From Piscicola geometra (taxonomy: Eukaryota; Annelida; Clitellata; Hirudinida; Piscicolidae): a stretch of 64,000 bases of DNA. Below the pieces are notes generated by a model, which worked only from the letters and a program-made list of their open reading frames with translations, ran no database searches and had not been told where the DNA came from. Shown in pieces: positions 12,727-24,039 of this stretch (position 1 is the first letter of the stretch; every line of letters begins with the position of its first letter). A program made the position numbers and the translations under genes. The DNA lies in contig OX030957.1 in the NCBI GenBank assembly GCA_943735955.1, positions 10,405,100-10,469,099 of the forward strand. The letters are read 5' to 3'.

Positions 12727-15700
12727 ATGCCTAAATGTTGTGTCAAGGGTTGCTCCTCTTATTTTATCAAATCTTCGTCATGTTCTTTTCACAGGTATTT
12801 TAAGGATTTAAAATTGTTAATAGATAAAAAATGTGTTATATGTTTAGCTTTTATTATAAATAACTGCACTTCCCTTAATCATTAAGGCTTAATGATTAGT
12901 GACTAATCATTAAGCCTTAATCATTAGTCCCGAAACATTAAAAGTTTTATTTTAAAAACTTATTAAAAAACCTGGTTTAGGTTAGAAACGGTACTCATAA
13001 TGTATGCAAATGAGATTAACGATTGACACAGACAAATTTCCAATGTTTAAGGCTTAAACTTTAAGCTGTATGGTGAATATTTTACTTTTATACTGAATAT
13101 CATCATCATCTTCCGGGTTTTTATTATACAGGCCAACTTTTCTTCTCCTGAGGGTGGGGCCTGTCTGAAAAGTCTCAATCTCTCTCTCCACTCCTTTCTA
13201 TCATGGGCATCTGTGGTGCAGGGCCCCAGGTATTTGAGGTCTTTCTGCACTACCTCTTTCCACATCTTTTTGGCCTGCCTGGTCGTTTTGTTCCAGAAAC
13301 CTCTATTCTTCTTACCTTGTTGATCCATCCACCATCACGTTCCACATGCCAAAACCACCTCATTCTTCTCGCTTGCAGTTCAGCACCAATATCTTGGATT
13401 CCCATCATTTTTTGGAGCTCATCTGAACTGATGAGATCTTTTGATTTTATGTTGCACATCCAACGCATCATGGCCGGTCGTTGTGTTGAAGGCGGTAGAT
13501 TGTTTCTGTGGTGAAAGCCCAAGTCTCAGAGGCATGACATGGTTGGAAGTGGAAGGTGTCTGTTTGTCAGTAAAGGAAGAAGTTAAGGAAATTTTCCCCA
13601 CCCACACTTGCATCAGGTTATGGCAGCATCCTCACAGCCTCCACCTGCAAACAGCATGTCACCTAAGTAGCAGAATTCAGAAACGACTTTGTCTTCATCT
13701 ACAAGAACTTCCACAATTGTTCTTCCATCTATCGGTCAAGCTGTGCCTTGACAGCGGGCACACTTGTAATTTGGGTCTGAGCGGAGGAAGCCTTTAATGC
13801 CCGAGCATTTCTTGTGCACCCAGGATGAACAACCGCTGCATAGAATGGAGTTTTTGCCAGTTCCCTTAAGGCAGACTGCACATGGGTACTTTCCAGATGT
13901 CTTGGACAGTTCTAGATTCGCACCAGATACTAAAACTTTTAAGCTCCTTTTCTCCATTCTATTCTTCCAGTGATTCAGCTATGGCTAAAAAATCATCTGG
14001 GTACAACATTGATAACTCTATAGATAACGCTTCTAGCACGATGATGAATAATAGAGGGCTATGGACCGAACCTTGATGCACCCCGACACCCACTTCGAAC
14101 TCGTCACTGAAATTTCTTTTGATACTTTTCATATTTGTAGCAGGTTTGAAGGCTGGATGCCCTTCGCAGCCAACACAGACTTTAAGGAAGCCTGAGAATC
14201 CTTTGTTTTTTTCTCTGGGTTGACTCCCGTAGCCCTTTCAAAAATTGAATATAGCCACTGGGCCGTGGAGGTTGTTGAATCAGGGTTTTCCTTCCCTTTA
14301 GACTGCCTTGCTGGGCTGATGAGCTCCATCTACCCATCCAACCACACCACAGGTTGTACTAGTTAACGTGGTACTAGTAGCAGGTTCTCTCATAACCTGA
14401 TCTGACCTTAAAAACGGTAATAATAGGCAAAATTAAATACGTTAAATTTATAAGATTTTTTTCTCCATATTACTAGTAAAACATTTTGCTGATGACTTTT
14501 ATTCATTCTAAAAAAATGGAGCCATATTTTGAGACAAATTATTACAAAAATCTTGATCTTATTGAAATTTTTATTTTGTTCAATAGTAAAGATTCTTGAG
14601 AATTGTGTAAAATTCTCATACTTAAAGCTTGACGAACAACAGAAATCTTCTATGATAAACTTACATCAAATGAAGTCATAGAAGTTTCAAGCATTAACTG
14701 TTAATGATTAACAAAACTTTAAAATTAAAATTCACCTATTCATATCAGATAGGTATAATTCAGTCAAGACTTGAGTATCCATATTCAAATAATCTATAAG
14801 ATGATTATATCAAATTTCCATGAAAATATAATGATGCTGGTACATTTTACAATCAAAATCAAAAGTGCTGGTGGTTCTAGTGGTGCAGGTGTAAGGATTG
14901 ATTATCATAGATTCCAAAAGCATTCAAAGTGTGTATTAGAAAATCAATAGTCATCAATATTTACAGCAAATTCATCCCCCATCACTATCATCATCATCAT
15001 CATCATCATCATCTCAGCAGTCTTTTCAATTAGCATCATCATTATTATCATCTCAAAAGATTTTTCATTAGCAAGTAAAGAAGCCTTATTTATTGTTCAT
15101 TTTACGATATATCTCGCCTCGGATAGTTTCCCGAAATCTAATGAAAAGATGGCCGCTTTATGCTATTGTTAGATACCAAACATCAGCTGATTCAACAAAT
15201 AAATAAACATTGCCATCAGCTGTTTTTTATATTGCTCCGTCTATGCTTCCGAGTACCGTTTCTAACATATCCCGCTGATTCAACATATAAATAAACAGCG
15301 CCATCAGCTTTTTTTATATTCCGCTGTCTATGTTTACGAGTACAATTTCTAACATATCCCAAAAACCTAACTAGTCACTTTCAATTATTTTATATAAAAA
15401 ATACATATTTTGAATCTAATGTTAACCTAATATTAATTTATATAGATTTCCTAAGAATATTGAAAAAAGAGATCGGTGGACAACAATTGTTCAAGAACAT
15501 AATGAAAATAATGAATGGAATCCACATGCAAATACTAGAATATGCAGTAAACATTTTCGGAGTTTGGATTATGACGGTGTTAACAAAAGGTTGCTTCCCA
15601 GTGCCATTCCAATGTTTGGAGAGCATCTGAAAAATGAGGTTTAATTTGTTAAATTTTTATATTTTTACATCTAATCATCAATTCACCTATGAAGTTATTT

Positions 15701-18700
15701 TTTTTGTATCTGAGAATAGAAAGTGGCTTTGGCAACATTACTTCAGGACCCATAACTATTTAAACAAAAACAGTTTTCACAATTTTTTCCATTATTATGT
15801 TTTATTAATTATAATAAAGTATTGTTAGGATTAAGGTTATTTTTGTTAAAATTATTTTTAAAACATAAAATATAAAGTGATCAAAATATTAATTGATAAA
15901 AAAGTTAAAAGAAAAGTGTATTGCTTCCAATTTTCTTTCTTTTCAATGGATGGATCTTTAAAAAAAAGTTTTAAGTATAAATGGGGTGGTGCCGTAGCTA
16001 CTAGCTAGCAGTGTTATTTTCGTTTCATAAAATAATTATAGTTTTTATTTCAGTTTCGTTTTGGAATTAATTATAGTTTTTATTTTCGTTTTCGTTTTGA
16101 AAATAATTAAAGTTTTTTTTGTTTTTTTTGTGAAAATTATAGTTTTTATTTTCGTTTCAGTTTTGAAAATATTTATAGTTTTTATTTTAATTTTAGTTTT
16201 GAAAATATACTTATTTACAACTTTAAACACTATTTTTTTATATCTAAAAAAAGTAATTGATCATAAAATGAAACGGTAAAATAGAACAGTCATACATATA
16301 GTATATATAATACTTGTTGTTTGATATCTATGAGAACAGTATATTAACAACAAATGAGTTTAAAAATTAACAGTCAATTGAAATATTATAGGAATTGATT
16401 ACGTAAATTATTGATTAACAACAAATTTGAAATATACCAACAAATCTATGATTAAAATAAGTGATAATTTAATTGACAAAGCGAAGCGGTAATAAAATAA
16501 CGTTTGATAAATGGCGCTACTTTCATAAAGCCCAAAGATAATGTTTATAACAAAGACATATATTTTTAATAAAAGTTATTTATTTGCCTATTATGGCATA
16601 TCATAAAAATTTATTTAATTTTCGTTGTGAAAATAATTAGTTTTTATTTCAGTTTCGTTTTGGAGATAATTATAGTTTTTATTTTCGTTTTCGTTTTGAA
16701 AATAAATTTAGTTTTTATTTTCGTTTTCGTGGAACGATTATTCAGAGTTGTCGTTTTCGTTTTCGTTACGAAAATAACACTGCTAGCTAGTGCTTTCTGA
16801 ATACATGAAAATTGTAGTAGAAAACTTTTAAATATTATTAAAATGTGTAATAATTGGCAATTTAATTGATTTCATAATTTTAGACCATTTTTAATTTTCA
16901 TTCACGTTTTAAAAAATATTTAATTAATATTAAAATATTTAATATAATAATATTAAATAAGAATTGCGCCAAACCAATTCTTTCAACTACTCAACTCCCC
17001 AAAGTAATTTTAAAATATTAAATTTTAAAACTTTTTCATCAATGTTTCAATTTGTAGGTAATATTGTTTTAAACTCTTTAATTAAATAACTATTTAAAAC
17101 TTTCCATTTCTTGAATTTTAATTATCCATTAACATCATCAGAAGTTAATATTAGCGATACTTATTATCATAAGATGAATTATGGATTTTATTTTTCATTT
17201 AAGCTTAAACAAATGTTTTATTAATATTCATAATATTTAATATTTTAATATTTAATTAGAGTCTCGCCAATCCATCTGAAACTTTGAAGATTCTTTCAAC
17301 TACTCAACTCCCCAAGGTAATCTTAATATATTCAATTTATTTATAAATATTTCATAAATTTTTCAGTTTGTTGGTAATAATTTTAATTAAGTTACTATTT
17401 AGGACTTTTCATTTCTTGAGATTTATTCATCCCCAGGGCTCGCGCTAGGCCAAAAAATTTTGAGACCACATTTTTTAAAGTCCCATGTATAATGCGCACT
17501 TTTTTTTTATTTTACTCACCTTGAATGAACACCTAATCGGCTTCAAATCAATAAAACCCCCACATAGAAAATGTCTTTTCGTTTTATAATTATTCAACTT
17601 TTTTTACTTTTTTTTAAAGTGAGCGTTAGATGTACTTTTAAGGAAATGAAGAAACCCACTTTTTTATATCTTTTTATCTAAGGCGACTTTAATGACCTAA
17701 TGGTATTACAAAGTATATTATCTTATATAGATTGATCGAGTCTGCACGTGAATGACCGGATCAAAACACGAGGATAATTTTGATTGGCTCAACTTTTCAA
17801 TGTTAACTTGTTCCCGCGAGATCCCTTTAGACAAAGAAACATCTAAAAAATGTCACAATGAAATTTTGAATGAATGTAAAAAAATTATTTTGAAAAAGTG
17901 GGGCCAATATAATCAGAGGTGTTTTATAAATTCTGTATTAATTTCCAATTTCTGAAAACATTTTTTTCTTCATATCACTCTTCTTTATTTCCAAATATAA
18001 AATATTAAACAGGTTTTCTTATTTAATAAAGTGGATTCCAAGAGTGATTTTCCTTCAAGTTTTGTCTCACTACAAGAAGTGAGTATCATCGTCATCATCA
18101 TCATCTCCAGATTTATTTCATACAGGCCAAAGTTCTTCTCCCAAGGGTGGAACCTGTTTGAACTTTCTCAGTCTTTCTCCGCTTTTTTCGCTCTTATGCA
18201 TCTGTGTTGCATGCTCCCAGGCGCTTGAGATCTTTACGAACCACCCAAAGTTTTCTTTGGCCTACTCAGTCTCTTCATCCCTGAAACCAGGCTTGCAGAG
18301 CTATCTATTATTTCCGGCTATCGGAAATTTGACGACTTGGCTCGGCTACGACTCCCTATAGAGGGTGTGACAAACAAGAAAACTTTAGACATTTAAACTA
18401 AAACATTGTCCCCAAAAATAATGCACAATTTATGATTAGCGGTTCCTTCTAATTGGTTAATTAAAAATTTATTCAAATTTTCTCTAGTTATAGGAATGAA
18501 ATGGGGTTTTTCATTCTAGAATTTTATTTCTGATTAGTTAAAGCATTTTTTGAAATAGCTCTTGATTTAAGTCATTTAAATACGTTCAATGTAAGTAATG
18601 TTATGAAAAATCTTTTGATTATAATTACTTACACCCATTTCTAGCTTAACAGTTTTCCTGAAACAACGAAAAAATTCAATCCGCTGCCTGACCATTCAAA

Positions 18701-21700
18701 AGAAAGTCACCAGAAAAGAATAGCTTCGGTATATTAATTTATTCAGATCTATTTTATTTTAATTTTATATTTTCATAAAACTTAATTTTAGCGATACTAA
18801 TTATCATAAAATAATTTATGGAGTTTTTATTTTTTATTTAAGTTTTGAAAACTATTTAACTTATATTTTAATATTTAATATAATAATATTTAATTAGAAC
18901 CTCGGCATACCATCTGACACTTTGAAGATTCTTTCAACTACTCAACTCCCCAAAGTAATCTCAATACATTAAATTTATTTATAACATTTTTCATTAATGT
19001 TTCAATTTGTTGGTAATATTTTTTTAAACTCCTTCATCAAATAACTATTTAGAACTTTCCATTTCTTAAATTTTAATCATCCCTTAACATCATCAGAAGT
19101 TAATTTTAGCGATCTTAATTATCATAAGATAAATTAAGGAGTTTTTGTTTTTTATTTAAAATTTAACAATGCCTTCTGATTTGTTAATTTAAATTTTTGT
19201 AAATTTAAAATTTATTTTCTTCTAGTTAAAGATGGTATACTATAAGTTATAGGAATGAAATTTTTTTGTTGCATTCTAGAATTATACTTCTGGTTAATTA
19301 AGGCATTATTGAGCAAGCACGTACTGCCTGGGTCAAGCAGTTGAAAGTTTACAAGAGTCTGTGCAGACGCAAGCGAGAGCAGTTCTGGAACTTGAAGCTT
19401 TCTCAGTCCAAAGGGAAGCCAGCTGACATCTGGAAACTCATCAATAGCATCGCGGGCAGAAGTAAGACGCCGTCAGTCTCAGGCATCAGTGCTGATGACT
19501 ATCACGCACACCTCACAGAGAAAGTTGCGTCGGCGAGAAGGTCAATCAATGCCCAATATGACCCAACATTTTCATTCTGCGAGCACGGGCTCAGTTTGAA
19601 TGGGTTCAGTATAGTCGACGAAGAAGAAGTAGTTAGGGCTATTCAAGGGCTTCCGAATAAGCAGTGCTCGAATGACCCGGTTCCTACATGGCTGTTGAAG
19701 GAGATATCTGGAATAATTGCTCCTTTTTTAGTGAGCTTATTCAACAGGTCTTTTTCGGCAGGCAGGGTTCCGAAGTCTTTCAAGTCGGCCTACATCACGC
19801 TATTGCTCAAGAAGCCAAGTCTTAAACTCACTGAAACTTCGTCGTACAGGCCTATTTCAAACTTGAGGGTGTTGTCCAAACTCATGGAAAGATTAGTTCT
19901 CCACAGAGTAGTCAACTACCTCGCAGAATTTCACCTTTTCCCTCCCTTGCAGTCAGCCTACCGTCGTCATCATTCGACAGAAACTGCCATAACCAAAGTC
20001 TTTTCAGACATCGTTAGGGCAGCAGATGACGGTAAGCTTACATTGTTAGTTTTGCTTGATCTATCGGCAGCTTTCGATCTGGTAGATCACGCAACACTGC
20101 TCCGAAGACTGCACATCTCCTATGGTTTCTCAGACTCTGCGTTAGAATGGTTTAGGGACTACTTAAATGACAGATGTTTTGACATCCGCTGTAGTGGGAC
20201 AAAATCGACAATGTCGGTTTCCGCTGTAGGAGTCCCCCAAGGTTCAGTTCTTGGTCCTTTACTGTTCTCTTTGTACACTGGAGATTTGGAAAGAATAGCA
20301 GCTAGACATGAGCTCGCTTTTCATCAGTACGCTGATGACACCCAGATTTACGGTCATTGCATTAAAGGTCATCAGGCTGATCTGCAAGCAAGGGTGTCAT
20401 CATGCATTGATGAAATTGCTGCTTGGATGAGTGCCAATCAACTGAAACTTAACTCCAGCAAAACTGAAGTTATCTGGCTCTCATCCCGTCGAAACTCTAC
20501 TCACACTCCCAAAGATCCAGTTCGCATTTGTCAGAACGAGATAATTCCTTCCGATAGTGTCAGAAACCTAGGAGTCTATTTCGACAAAGATCTCACCATG
20601 ACGACACACATCAACAAGATGACTCAAACCTGCTTTGCTTCTTTACGCCAAATACGATCCATAAGATGGTTATTGACCAAGGACTCACTGAGAACATTGG
20701 CTTCTGCTTTGGTTCTCAGTCGAATTGACTATGGCAATATCATTCTTACTGGGTTGCCAATGAAGCAGCTGCAGAAAATTCAGTCTATAATCAACACCAC
20801 AGCTAGGCTCATAACAGGTGCTAGAAAGTATGATCACATCAGCCCTGTTCTCAAGGAGCTTCACTGGCTTCGTGTTGAAAATAGAATTGAATACAAAAAC
20901 ATCTTGTTAATGCACAAGTGTCTGTCTAATGAGTGCCCAGATTATTTGTCGAGTAGCATTGTCATGAGAGCAAGTCTTCCCCAGAGGGAAAGACTCAGGT
21001 CTGCTAGGTCAAGAGATGTAGTTCCACAGAGCTACAAACTCAAGTGTGCAGGTGCAAGAAGCTTTTTTGTTGCAGCGCCGACTCTTTGGAATAGTCTTCC
21101 CAATAGACTCAAATCCCCGAGCTCGACCGCGAAATTTAGCCGTTCCCTGAAAACGTACTTGTTCGACCGATCACAATAACTTACAAATTTACTGCTCATT
21201 TTTCATTAATCAAATTCTTGCTTCCCAATTTCATTCTTTTTTTATATTTATACAAATGGTCATTAATAATTGTAAAATAAATAACAATAATAATAAATAA
21301 TAATAATAATATAATATAGATATTTACTTATTTTTCTTAAATTTATTGTTATTATCATTTAAGTTTCAATCATTAAAAAAATTATTTTTTTATATTTAAA
21401 AAAAATAAAAAAATATATATGTATATATATGTATATATATATATGTGTATATATATGTATATATGTGTTTATGTATATGTATGTATATATATATAAATGA
21501 TCTCATTGTTAAATTTCAATACCTTACTTCTCCTATACTTTCCATTTATTCATCTATCATTAATATTATTATCAAATTTTCCATAACCAAGTGGTCTTGA
21601 AGCCCGTCCGGGTTTACGCCACGTTAATAATATTCGTCGTTGTATTGTATTGTATTGTATTGTATTATTATTAAGTACAAAATTATGTGCATTATCTCGG

Positions 21701-23946
21701 TGCTGCATGAATAAAAAATAATTTTTAAATATTATCTAAATGACAAACTATTCTGTGATAAAAAATTTTGAAATTCATAAATGCAAAAAAGAAAACAAAT
21801 ATTATTGTAATAATCTACTTGTGAAACCCACTTGAATTAAAGCAAATCTTGAAGCGCATTTTTCTATTAAAACTTCTATTTTAAGAGTCGGAGTCACTAT
21901 TTTTTCCGGCTGCTGCTCTCGCAAAAAGTAGCGGCTTCATGGCTTCTGTTCCGGGTCTGCAAGCTTGCCTCAAACCACTTGAGCCCCAACTACCCATGCT
22001 CGGCAGCAGATATAGTGAGAAAGAGGGAGCACCACTAAATATTCTGCTGTGGCCTCAATTTTATGGGAAAGACTTTTTGCAGCTTCACGAGTGAAACTGA
22101 GGCAATCAATAAATCAGAGAAAAGGAGAGGATATGTGTAACGTATCCACTTAACTTTTTCAGTACCATCTTATTCAGCATAATATGGTTCTATCACTCTC
22201 CAAAATCCATATACAAAAGTTGATCACGTTTCTTCATTATATGTAATTAAAGTCTTGTTTTTATGATCACTTCATGTTTAATCGAAAAAATTCAAAAATA
22301 ATTAGTTTTTACAACATTGTATTTGCATTTATTTTTTTTAAATAGCTCTTGATTTAAGTTATTTAAATACGTTCAATGTAAGTAATGTTATGAAAAATCA
22401 TTCGATTATAATTGAATATATTGAATATAATTATTTAAAACAATTTCTAGCTTAACAGTTTTTCTGAAAAAACGAATAAATACAATCTGCTGCCTGACCA
22501 TTCAAAAGAAAGTCACCAGAAAAGAGTAGATTCGGTATATTAATTTATTCAGATCTTTTTCATTTTTATTTTATCTTTTCATAAAACTTTTAAATTTAGC
22601 GATACTAATTATATAAGATAAATTATGGAATAGAGAATTATAAATATTTAAATAGTATTCCATTGACTAATTATATTAATATAACGTAAATGCCAATTTT
22701 AACTGAAGTAAGATGATATATTTTATATTTTCAAATTCTTAACATTTTTATTTTTTAATAAAACATTCTAGGACCATAGATATTATGCAAGCCCCAACAA
22801 AATAATAAAAAAGTATGAGGAGGCGCAAGCACGCTTGAAATTGTTAACGCACAAATACAAAGTTGTCTTAAATAAAGAACATAGAAGGAAGAAAAAATGC
22901 CTCATGCTTCTTGAAGAAGTAAATAAATTGACGGCATTAAATAAAAAATTAACTCAAGAAATTACGAAATATGATGGTAATTTATTTGTTTAATATTCCT
23001 GATTAGTTGTTGTGTTGAAATTATTCTAAATTATAATATACAACAACACAAAGGCTTATCAAAAGTGATTAAAAACAATGAAAGCTCATCAAAAATGTTT
23101 AAAAAGAACAGAATTTTTGATGAAAAACAGCGAAAATTTGCTCTCAAATTGCACCTTTACGGTTCAAAGGCATATGAGTTATTAAGAAGCAAAGGAGTGC
23201 ATCTGCCGCATGAAAGAACTTTGAGAAAGTTAGTAGCTAATACTAGATTTCATTATGTATGATTTATTGTCTAAATAATTAATTGTACTCCCATGTGTAG
23301 AATTAGAAAATACATGGATTGATTGATTCAATTAGTCATTCCATGGATTGCCAGAAAACATGAAACTTTTTTTCTAAAGATTTCAATTCTCATTGTCACT
23401 AATTTCTAAGAATTGTTTGAAAAAGAAAAACATATTGAAGTCTAAAAAATGTTTTTTTTAATATTTTAAATATATAATTCAACTGTGTTCTTTGGTAGGC
23501 GCCTTTGAGGTCTTTTTTTAAATACTTGTAGTTTTTATTATAATGAATATGTTACAGACAATTAGTGAAATCATGCATTATTGCTATTATATATTATTTA
23601 AATTAATATTGATATTAATTTTAAAAAAAAATTGAAAGCACCGATTTATTCGTAATAATGAATGACATTTTCAGGCAATCCATGGAATGACTGATTTAAT
23701 TATGCAATCCATTGATTGTCTGAAAATTTAAGGCAGTCTATGGATTGTCTCATTCTACACATTGCCTGTGAACATTATAAACAATATACTGAATTTCACA
23801 GATGGCAACAAAAAGAACTTGGATTACCTGGTTTGAATGAGCATGTCATCGATCTCTTGGAAGAAACAAGCGTCGCGGATGATTATGATGATCATGATGA
23901 TATTCGTGATGATGGTGATGAGGATGATGATATCATTTTAATTTAG
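12727..23946 (+). CDS. THAP-domain protein with coiled coil and THAP9/P-element-like segment
   Basis: Exons in matching phases: 12727-12794, 15446-15638, 16962-17003, 17260-17316, 18645-18728, 18898-18954, 22451-22534, 22772-22976, 23054-23256 and a doubtful last exon 23737-23946. Exons 1 and 2 make a full THAP zinc finger: MPKCCVKGCSS, SFHRFPKN across the junction, then W-T, ICSKHFRSLDYDG and an AVP-like SAIPMFG. THAP domains bind DNA through a C2CH zinc site. The middle exons are duplicated cassettes. Exon 22772 encodes a Lys/Glu/Leu-rich coiled coil. Exon 23054 (KQRKFALKLHLYGSKAYELL, LPHERTLRKLV) resembles the segment after the THAP domain in THAP9 and P-element transposases. The catalytic transposase part is absent. 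The last exon would add an Asp-rich tail; if unused, the frame ends at 23260-23262. Role is probably DNA binding; target unknown. Confidence 0.75.
12876..12928. repeat. Near-perfect palindrome in THAP intron 1
   Basis: Arms of about 26 bp containing ATTAAGGCTTAATGATTAGT and its complement, separated by one base. It could form a hairpin or be a remnant of an element end. No function can be read. Confidence 0.8.
13095..14335 (-). mobile_element. 5'-truncated LINE 3' part with Cys/His zinc finger after the RT
   Basis: Minus-strand pieces, broken by frameshifts: RT palm-side remains near 14050-14120, thumb-region MEKRSLKVLVSG, then a zinc finger with CAVCLKGTGKNSILCSGC and WVHKKCSG (about 13740-13900), then a C-terminal segment with SDELQKMMG, RMRWFWHVERDG and PPSGEEKLACIIKTRK ending in an (ATG)n-like tail at 13095-13110. 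This layout is known from invertebrate LINEs annotated as endonuclease-reverse transcriptase. The endonuclease end is missing. It lies in THAP intron 1. Confidence 0.8.
14980..15012. repeat. (ATC)n microsatellite
   Basis: About nine uninterrupted ATC units, with further degenerate units to 15055. Confidence 0.9.
15180..15362. repeat. Two-copy tandem duplication, about 90-bp unit
   Basis: The unit running from CATCAGCTGATTCAACA to TTTCTAACATATCCC occurs twice in direct tandem (about 15182-15270 and 15271-15362) with around 10-15% differences, just upstream of the second THAP exon. Confidence 0.8.
16006..16785. mobile_element. MITE with TAGCAGTGTTATTTTCG terminal inverted repeats
   Basis: Both ends carry the same inverted terminus, TAGCAGTGTTATTTTCG at left and its complement at right. 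The 200 bp next to each end are built of imperfect copies of ATAGTTTTTATTTTCGTTTTC. No coding capacity. The 8-bp flanks (ctactagc and gctagtgc) match poorly, so a hAT origin is probable from terminus style but not proven. Confidence 0.75.
18085..18305 (-). mobile_element. 3' end of the zinc-finger LINE family (second copy)
   Basis: This aligns with 13095-13300 in the same orientation, including the (ATG)n-like tail and the block around ACAGGCCAA..TTCTTCTCC. It is a heavily 5'-truncated copy in a THAP intron. Confidence 0.8.
19318..21668 (+). mobile_element. CR1-type LINE, 5'-truncated, with (TATTG)n tail
   Basis: The coding part is 19341-21179; the 3' UTR contains ATATGT-rich low-complexity DNA (21390-21500), the block GAAGCCCGTCCGGGTTTACG near 21600 and a pentanucleotide tail at 21640-21668. 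The 3' end matches the inverted copy at 11761-12345. It lies in a THAP-gene intron, in the same orientation as the gene, inside the second unit of a segmental duplication, so it arrived after or with that duplication. Confidence 0.88.
19341..21179 (+). CDS. CR1-clade LINE reverse transcriptase (612 codons, uninterrupted)
   Basis: One open frame covers the whole reverse transcriptase plus C-terminal region. Visible motifs: PNKQCSNDPVPTWLLK near residue 110, SSYRPISNLRVLSKLMERLV near 165, LLDLSAAFDLVDH near 240, VPQGSVLGPLLFSLY near 300, the catalytic QYADDTQIYG near 330, LNSSKTEVIW near 370 and NLGVYFD near 405. The C-terminal segment has LHWLRVENRIEYK and ends with LWNSLPNRLKS and LKTYLFD, typical of CR1-like elements. 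Residues encoded upstream of the first ATG are also in frame (TAWVKQL). The APE endonuclease domain is lost by 5' truncation, so it cannot retrotranspose on its own, but the intact frame suggests recent insertion. Confidence 0.92.
   Translation: MKVYKSLCRRKREQFWNLKLSQSKGKPADIWKLINSIAGRSKTPSVSGISADDYHAHLTEKVASARRSINAQYDPTFSFCEHGLSLNGFSIVDEEEVVRAIQGLPNKQCSNDPVPTWLLKEISGIIAPFLVSLFNRSFSAGRVPKSFKSAYITLLLKKPSLKLTETSSYRPISNLRVLSKLMERLVLHRVVNYLAEFHLFPPLQSAYRRHHSTETAITKVFSDIVRAADDGKLTLLVLLDLSAAFDLVDHATLLRRLHISYGFSDSALEWFRDYLNDRCFDIRCSGTKSTMSVSAVGVPQGSVLGPLLFSLYTGDLERIAARHELAFHQYADDTQIYGHCIKGHQADLQARVSSCIDEIAAWMSANQLKLNSSKTEVIWLSSRRNSTHTPKDPVRICQNEIIPSDSVRNLGVYFDKDLTMTTHINKMTQTCFASLRQIRSIRWLLTKDSLRTLASALVLSRIDYGNIILTGLPMKQLQKIQSIINTTARLITGARKYDHISPVLKELHWLRVENRIEYKNILLMHKCLSNECPDYLSSSIVMRASLPQRERLRSARSRDVVPQSYKLKCAGARSFFVAAPTLWNSLPNRLKSPSSTAKFSRSLKTYLFDRSQ
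21669..22335. other. Unassigned part of the insertion in the THAP intron
   Basis: It lies between the CR1 tail and the resumption of the duplicated intron. A GC-richer block at 21885-22110 stands out from its surroundings and may be another repeat, but no family, frame or terminus was recognised. Confidence 0.4.
23293..23762. mobile_element. Fold-back MITE with TGTGTAGAAT termini
   Basis: The left end TGTGTAGAATTAGA and right end TCATTCTACACA are inverted, and about 70-100 bp inside each end also pair imperfectly (TCATTCCATGGATTGCC at left against GGCAATCCATGGAATGA at right). No coding capacity. A target duplication was not clear. It lies between the last two predicted THAP exons. Confidence 0.7.
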
Positions 23947-24012
23947 CGCCAAAGCAAGAAACTGAGACGCTTCGTTTAATGAAACAAGAAAAGTTAAATT
24001 AAATTTAATTTA

Positions 24013-24018
24013 AATAAA
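24013..24018 (+). terminator. AATAAA poly(A) signal, candidate for the THAP gene
   Basis: AATAAA lies about 65 bp after the stop of the last predicted THAP exon. AATAAA is common by chance in such AT-rich DNA. Confidence 0.35.
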
Positions 24019-24039
24019 AATAAATCAGTAGTAGTCATT

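Larger units (their letters stand above)
18420..22630 (+). repeat. Tandem segmental duplication carrying cassette exons, second copy split by a 3-kb insertion
   Basis: Unit 1 spans about 18420-18860, followed by an A-type cassette and intron to about 19160. Unit 2 begins about 19165 (compare GTTATAGGAATGAAAT at 18487 and 19248), is interrupted from about 19315, and resumes about 22335 with AAATAGCTCTTGATTTAAG. Each unit contains a 28-codon exon (18645-18728 and 22451-22534). A-type cassettes at 16962, 17260 and 18898 share flanking intron blocks such as ACATCATCAGAAGTTAAT. Confidence 0.8.

Noticed and set aside
17438..17480. CAGGGCTCGCGCTAGGCC as a hAT terminus
   Set aside because: It looks like one, but no matching inverted right end or flanking duplication was found.
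17752..17955. 67-codon plus-strand frame in a THAP intron
   Set aside because: No recognisable domain and no fit to the cassette exon phases; possibly a decayed transposase piece.
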